Positions 48,755-53,132 of a stretch of DNA of 53,132 nucleotides are shown here, one piece after another. A program made the translations under genes and the position numbers. The notes beneath the pieces were generated by a model that was not told where the DNA came from, did not search any database, and saw only the letters and a list, made by a program, of their open reading frames with translations. Origin of the DNA: Planctomycetia bacterium (GTDB lineage: Bacteria; Planctomycetota; Planctomycetia; Pirellulales; PNKZ01); the NCBI GenBank assembly GCA_021413845.1, contig JAIOPP010000166.1, positions 1 to 53,132 on the forward strand, given 5' to 3'. The stretch's first letter is position 1, and each line of letters begins with the position of its first letter.

Positions 48755-51700
48755 ATGAGTCGACCAGCGCAAATGCTTCGGTTCATCTTGAATCAAGTCG
48801 GTCGACTAGCGGCCTGCTGGCTGGTCTGCGCCCCGATCGCATCGGCGCAGATCGCATCGGCACAGTCGACGCAAACGCCGGCACCGGCCCCCGCGAATCC
48901 CGGGGTCAACGAGCAGGCAGTCGCGGTCGGCCAGCTTTTTTACGAAGCAAATCAGCTCCGCGGAGCCGGCAAATATGCCGAGGCCGCCGTCGTCGGGAAG
49001 CGAACCTTGGCCGCGTTTCGCGCGGCGATTCCGGTGACCAACGAAAACACATTGATCGTGGTTGTGTGGTTGGCCGAAATTCATGAGCTCGCCGAAGAAT
49101 GGCCGGAGGCCGAGGATCTGCGCGAGGAAATTTTACGATGGCTCAAGCAACATCGAGGGGCCGAGCATTGGCAAACGACCGATGCTCGACTCGGCTTGGA
49201 ATATCTGCACAAGCTTCGCTCTCTCACGGCGCGCGAACGACAGGAGCTCCATTACGCGACCCGCATCGGTTTGCAATACGAACTGGAAAACCTGACCGTC
49301 ACGCTGGCGAAAGCGGAGCAGGTGCGCGAGATTCGCAAGCGGATTCTCGGCGAGAAGCACTCGTTGTATGCGACGAGCCTGAACAATTTGGCTTTGCTGC
49401 ACTTTCTCTTAGGCAACTTACCGCTTGCCGAACCGCTGTACCTCGAAGCGCGTGAAATCTATCGGCAGCTCGTCGGTGAGAATCATCCCGCATATGCACA
49501 AACGCTGCACAATCTGGCTGGTCTCTACGAAACCATGGGAGACTACGCTCGAGCCGAGCCGTTGTATCTGCGCGCGTGCGAGATCAAGAAACGCACGCTG
49601 GGTGAAAATCATCAGGAATACGCGCGCAGCGTGATCGCGCTGGCGGCGATGTATTTCAGCGTCGGCGACATCGGGCGCGCGGAGTCGCTCGGCGTCGAGG
49701 CGCGCGACGTCTTTCGCCGCACGACGAGCAACCTCTCGCCCGATTATGCGCAGAGCCAGTATTTTCTCGGAATGCTTTCCTATTGTCGCGGAGAATACGC
49801 TAAAGCGGAGCCGATGTTCATCGAGTCTCGCGACATCCGGAAGCACACGCTCGGCGGACTCGATCCGAACTACGCGCGCAGCATAGCCGCTCTCGGGGCG
49901 CTGTATTACAGCCGCGGCGACTACGCTCGCTGCGAAGCGCTCTATCTCGAAGCCCGCGAGATTCGCAAGGTCGCGCTCAGCGAGCGGCACCCGGAATATG
50001 CGTTGAATGTGAACTTGCTCGCGTTTCTCTATGCGACCATCGGCGAGCCGGCGAAGGCCGACCCTCTCTATCGAGAGGCACTCGCCATCTCGCGCCGTTC
50101 TTTGGAAACGACCGCCGCGATCCAATCGGAGCGGCAACAACTGGCGATGGGTCAGAGCCTGCGCTATCAGCTCGACAACTACGTTTCGCTCGGGGTGAAC
50201 TCGGGCCGGTTCGCGCGAAACATCTTCGGCAACGTACTCACTTGGAAAGGAGCGACGTTGGTGCGGCAGCGCGGAATGCGGCTCGCGGCCGATGATCCCA
50301 CGATCGCCGAGCATTTCGCGAAGCTGCAAGCCACGACCGGGCAACTCTCGTCGTTGAGTCGGGCCTATCCGGAAACGGCCGAGCGGCAGGTCGGGTGGCG
50401 CGAGAGGATCGTCGAACTCTCGGCCGAGAAGGAGCGGCTGGAAGCGGAACTCAGCGCCAAGAGCGCCGCGTTTCGCTTAGCGACGAACGAGGTGACGCTC
50501 GACGATCTCTTGGCGGCGTTGCCGCCGGATACCGTGCTCGTCGATTTCTTGGAATTCACGCGTAGCACACCGCCGCGCGAAAAAGACAAGCCGCCGACTT
50601 ACGAACGGCAATGGGTAGCCTTCACGGTACGCCATGCGGAACATCCCGACGGTCAAGTGACGATGCACGCGCTTGGCCCCGCCGAGCCGATCGCCTCGGC
50701 GATCGATGCTTGGCGCAAAGCGTTCGGCATGGATCCAGCAGGGATGCAGGCCGGCAATCGATTGCGCACCGTGATCTGGGAACCGTTGCTGAAATCGATC
50801 GCCGGCGCGAAGACGATTCTCGTTTCGACCGACGGCGCGCTGGGCCGGTTGCCGCTCGGCGCTCTGCCGGGCCGTGAGCCCGGCAAGTATCTCTTGGAAG
50901 AACATCGCCTCGCAATGCTGCCGGTGCCGCAACTGTTGCCGACGTTGGTCAACGCCGCGGGAAAGCGGAAGCTGTCGCAAGAGCTCTTGCTGCTCGGCGA
51001 TGTCGACTACGATGCGGCTTCCGGGCCTGGTGCGGCTCCCGCGAAGAAGAAGCAGCCCCGTCGCCCCGGCGAGAATCGGGCCCCGGCCGACGGACGATTG
51101 TTCGATCCGCTCGCCAACACCGCCGGCGAGATCGCGGCGATCCAAACGCTTTACGCCGGCTTGTTCGAAACGAAGGTCGACGATCCTCGCACGCTCGTGC
51201 GACAAGAAGCCGGGGAAGGCCGCTTCCGCGCGCTTGCGCCTCGCTATCGGCATCTGCACCTTGCGACCCACGGCTTTTTCGCCGGCGCCGAACATGCCTC
51301 GATCGCGCAAGCAGCCGACACGCGCACCGGGCGCGACCGCGCGATGCTCGGCAGTCGCGAGACGCCGCTCGTAGGGAACAATCCGGGCATTCTCTCGGGC
51401 CTCGCACTCGCAGGGGCGAATCGAGAACCGACTTCGGACGGCGACGATGGAATTCTCACGGCGCAAGAAATCGGCGTGCTCGACTTGAGCGGCGTCGATA
51501 CCGTCGTGCTGAGCGCTTGCGATACCGGTCTCGGCGAAACGGCCGGCGGCGAAGGGTTGCTCGGCGTGCAGCGCGCGTTTCAGATCGCCGGCGCGCGCAC
51601 GACCGTCGCGAGCTTTTGGAAGGTCGACGATCTCGTGACCCGACTCTTGATGGAACGCTTCTACCGCAACCTCTGGGACAAAGAGATGCCGCGCCTCGAC

Positions 51701-51835
51701 GCTCTTCGCGAAGCGCAGCTCTACATTCTCAATCATCCCGAAGCGCTGCGGGGAAGCGATGCTCCCGAGGAAACGAACCTCCGCGCGAGCCCGCGTTATT
51801 GGGCGGCGTTCACGCTATCGGGCGATTGGCGGTAG
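48755..51835 (+). CDS. Secreted TPR-CHAT caspase-like protein
   Basis: A 1026-residue protein. A signal peptide (residues 9-29, LNQVGRLAACWLVCAPIASA) precedes about eight TPR units of the 42-residue type (roughly 200-450, for example YATSLNNLALLHFLLGNLPL and AEPLYLEAREIYRQLVGENH). A coiled region (560-590) follows, then the CHAT protease domain (about 670-1020). Its catalytic dyad is His839 in HLATHGFF and Cys922 in LSACDTGLGE. CHAT proteins are caspase-related; some are defence effectors cleaving partner proteins (for example gasdermins or Csx30) but many planctomycete ones are exported, like this one, with unknown targets. ATG 48755 has GGAG 8 bases upstream; an earlier in-frame start at 48647 has no signal peptide directly after it. 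Convergent with the LRR gene. Confidence 0.92.
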   Translation: MSRPAQMLRFILNQVGRLAACWLVCAPIASAQIASAQSTQTPAPAPANPGVNEQAVAVGQLFYEANQLRGAGKYAEAAVVGKRTLAAFRAAIPVTNENTLIVVVWLAEIHELAEEWPEAEDLREEILRWLKQHRGAEHWQTTDARLGLEYLHKLRSLTARERQELHYATRIGLQYELENLTVTLAKAEQVREIRKRILGEKHSLYATSLNNLALLHFLLGNLPLAEPLYLEAREIYRQLVGENHPAYAQTLHNLAGLYETMGDYARAEPLYLRACEIKKRTLGENHQEYARSVIALAAMYFSVGDIGRAESLGVEARDVFRRTTSNLSPDYAQSQYFLGMLSYCRGEYAKAEPMFIESRDIRKHTLGGLDPNYARSIAALGALYYSRGDYARCEALYLEAREIRKVALSERHPEYALNVNLLAFLYATIGEPAKADPLYREALAISRRSLETTAAIQSERQQLAMGQSLRYQLDNYVSLGVNSGRFARNIFGNVLTWKGATLVRQRGMRLAADDPTIAEHFAKLQATTGQLSSLSRAYPETAERQVGWRERIVELSAEKERLEAELSAKSAAFRLATNEVTLDDLLAALPPDTVLVDFLEFTRSTPPREKDKPPTYERQWVAFTVRHAEHPDGQVTMHALGPAEPIASAIDAWRKAFGMDPAGMQAGNRLRTVIWEPLLKSIAGAKTILVSTDGALGRLPLGALPGREPGKYLLEEHRLAMLPVPQLLPTLVNAAGKRKLSQELLLLGDVDYDAASGPGAAPAKKKQPRRPGENRAPADGRLFDPLANTAGEIAAIQTLYAGLFETKVDDPRTLVRQEAGEGRFRALAPRYRHLHLATHGFFAGAEHASIAQAADTRTGRDRAMLGSRETPLVGNNPGILSGLALAGANREPTSDGDDGILTAQEIGVLDLSGVDTVVLSACDTGLGETAGGEGLLGVQRAFQIAGARTTVASFWKVDDLVTRLLMERFYRNLWDKEMPRLDALREAQLYILNHPEALRGSDAPEETNLRASPRYWAAFTLSGDWR

Positions 51836-51880
51836 GCGCGACCGTCGTTCGAACACCGACTTGCCCAAGCGGGATCGCCG

Positions 51881-53132
51881 CTAATTGGTGCGCTGCTCGA
51901 CTCTGCATTTCGGCAAAGCGTTCTGCAGCGATTGCATGCCGTTCGAGGTCGCTTGGACGCCGACTCGAACGCTGGTCAGGTTCGGCAATTTCTCCAGGAG
52001 GCGCAGCGGCGCGTCCGACGTGTTCGTCAGCGTCAGATCGATCGTGACCAGTTTCTCTAGGTCCTGAAGCTTTCTCAAGCCGCGATCCGTGATCTGGGTT
52101 CGCGCGATCGTCAGATTACGGAGCGCGCGAAAGCGAAGCAAGTTATCCAATCCGGCGTCGTCGAGCGGTGTGTTCGAGAACTGAACGGAGTCGAGTTTCG
52201 TGAGCTCGGTGAATTGCGAAAGACCGGCGCCGGTGACCTGCGTTCCGGCAAGATCCAAAGTATGGAGATTCGTGCAATCCTTAAGTTGAGCTAAGCCTGC
52301 GTCGGTGATGCGGGCATCGTTGAGCGACAACAATCGAAGCTCCGGGAGCCCCCGCAAGGAGACGATGATTTCGTCCGTGAGATGAGGCATGCCCGTCAGA
52401 TTCAATTGATGGATGCTCATCCCTTGCAAGGGGACCAAGCCTTGATTGCTGATCGAGGTGCCGTTGAGCAACAGCACCCGCAACTCTTTCAAGCCCCGCA
52501 AGGGAAGCAATTCGTCATCGCCGACGTTCTTTCGATTGGAAAGATGCACACCGAAGATCGTGAACTTTTCGGTGGGCAGCGGAGATCCAGCCGATAGTTG
52601 CACGAAATTGGACGTGTTAGCAATCTGCAAACTCGCGCTGCCGCCCAGCGATTGAATGTATTGCACGAGTTGGCGCTCGTCGCCGACTGCCGGCGCGGGC
52701 ACGTTGCTGCGCGGCTTAGGAGAGCCGCTGGTCGTCGCGGGTTCGCCGAAGGTGCGGTTGGGCATCACACGATCGGTGCTTGCCGGTACGGTACCGACTG
52801 CCGGCACGGCCGAGAGGTCGATTTTCAGGCCGGGGAGCGTCGAAGGGGCGATCTTGCGGGTCGGCAGCGACAAGGCCGTTTCGGCGAGCCGTTTTTCGAT
52901 GCGGGTCTTCTGCAATCCGCTGAGCAGCGGTGCGGCGCGGCCGTACCAATAGTTCGCCGCGGCGAGGAGCTCCGGCTTCTGCGGCGCCTTCGCGGCTTGC
53001 GCGGCGTCCCACCAGGCGTCGCCGGCGGCGCTCTGAGCCGCCGTGTTTTCCAAGGCCTTGACGCTCTTCGCGCCGAGTCCGGCGAGCGTTTCGTCGCCGC
53101 TCTTGGCGTAGCGCGGGAACGCGGCCGGCCAA
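51881..53132 (-). CDS. Leucine-rich repeat protein (cut by window edge)
   Basis: The frame is open to the right edge, so the N-terminus is outside; the visible part is 416 residues. The N-terminal region (PRYAKSGDETLAGLGAKSVK to LLSGLQKTRIEKRL) resembles a domain I recall from planctomycete LRR and SHD-type proteins, whose WWDAAQAAK and YWYGRAAPLLSGL helices are recurrent. A Pro/Ser linker then leads to about nine leucine-rich repeats (residues about 210-410, for example LRLLSLNDARITDAGLAQLK and LHTLDLAGTQVTGAGLSQFT), of the irregular short bacterial type, ending in KLPNLTSVRVGVQATSNGMQ. Function is probably binding of other proteins; exported or envelope-located is likely but the signal is outside. 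Confidence 0.88.
   Translation of the reverse strand, partial: WPAAFPRYAKSGDETLAGLGAKSVKALENTAAQSAAGDAWWDAAQAAKAPQKPELLAAANYWYGRAAPLLSGLQKTRIEKRLAETALSLPTRKIAPSTLPGLKIDLSAVPAVGTVPASTDRVMPNRTFGEPATTSGSPKPRSNVPAPAVGDERQLVQYIQSLGGSASLQIANTSNFVQLSAGSPLPTEKFTIFGVHLSNRKNVGDDELLPLRGLKELRVLLLNGTSISNQGLVPLQGMSIHQLNLTGMPHLTDEIIVSLRGLPELRLLSLNDARITDAGLAQLKDCTNLHTLDLAGTQVTGAGLSQFTELTKLDSVQFSNTPLDDAGLDNLLRFRALRNLTIARTQITDRGLRKLQDLEKLVTIDLTLTNTSDAPLRLLEKLPNLTSVRVGVQATSNGMQSLQNALPKCRVEQRTN

Noticed and set aside
50477-51736. A 419-codon minus-strand frame
   Set aside because: Antisense to the CHAT domain, which has an intact dyad.
1-53132. tRNA, rRNA, CRISPR or prophage genes
   Set aside because: No T-loop-like tRNA sequences, no spaced direct repeats and no phage structural genes were recognised on reading both strands; absence of tRNAs should be confirmed with a covariance search.

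Overview
The window is GC-rich chromosomal DNA that looks like a member of the Planctomycetota, probably a Pirellulales-type organism. The evidence is the gene content, not a database match: secreted sulfatases, DUF1501, DUF1552 and DUF1592 proteins, planctomycete-type cytochrome c, SHD1/EF-hand proteins, a secreted TPR-CHAT protein, LRR proteins and a secreted rhamnogalacturonan-lyase-like enzyme. KdsA fits a Gram-negative (LPS/Kdo) envelope. Both window edges cut genes: a sulfatase on the left and an LRR protein on the right. No rRNA, tRNA, CRISPR array or prophage was seen.

Layout. 1-7 kb: C-terminal part of a sulfatase, two small hypothetical genes, a four-helix-bundle protein, a deoxyhypusine-synthase-like protein with a clear terminator, a sugar isomerase/epimerase-like TIM barrel and an iduronate-2-sulfatase-like enzyme. 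7-11 kb: an Uup-type ABC-F ATPase, a secreted transglutaminase-like protein and a tartrate/isopropylmalate dehydrogenase family enzyme. 11.4-18.1 kb: a co-directional six-gene block that is the most interesting unit here. It holds a LolD-like ATPase, an FtsX/MacB-type permease with 24 histidines in its extracytoplasmic part, two secreted proteins whose predicted mature N-terminus carries a CPFC motif, and two membrane-anchored proteins sharing a CCFG-containing domain that resembles DUF3299. I infer an envelope metal-handling system. 18-26 kb: a TPR lipoprotein behind kdsA, a 600-base gap with an apparent short terminated transcript, a methyltransferase, DoxX, two alpha/beta hydrolases and an LssY_C protein.

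26-36.5 kb: a small conserved protein, a cytochrome c/copper-monooxygenase/EF-hand fusion, a SYLF protein, an SHD1/EF-hand protein, a membrane protein, DUF1501, a DUF421/YetF protein, a NarL-type response regulator preceded by a near-perfect sigma-54 promoter, and a large secreted protein of unknown role. 36.6-39 kb: a hybrid histidine kinase truncated at its 5' end by an IS5-family element. 39-48.6 kb: a DUF1592/DUF1552 pair, divergent from a 1347-residue PcRGLX/YetA-like lyase, then two tandem transglutaminases. 48.7-53.1 kb: a secreted TPR-CHAT protein and the LRR protein.

Non-coding structure is plentiful. There are two different heptanucleotide repeat tracts: one abuts the permease start codon, the other forms a large inverted pair. 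There are also several long inverted repeats and one convincing intrinsic terminator. Many long antisense reading frames are artefacts of the GC-rich codon usage and were not annotated.
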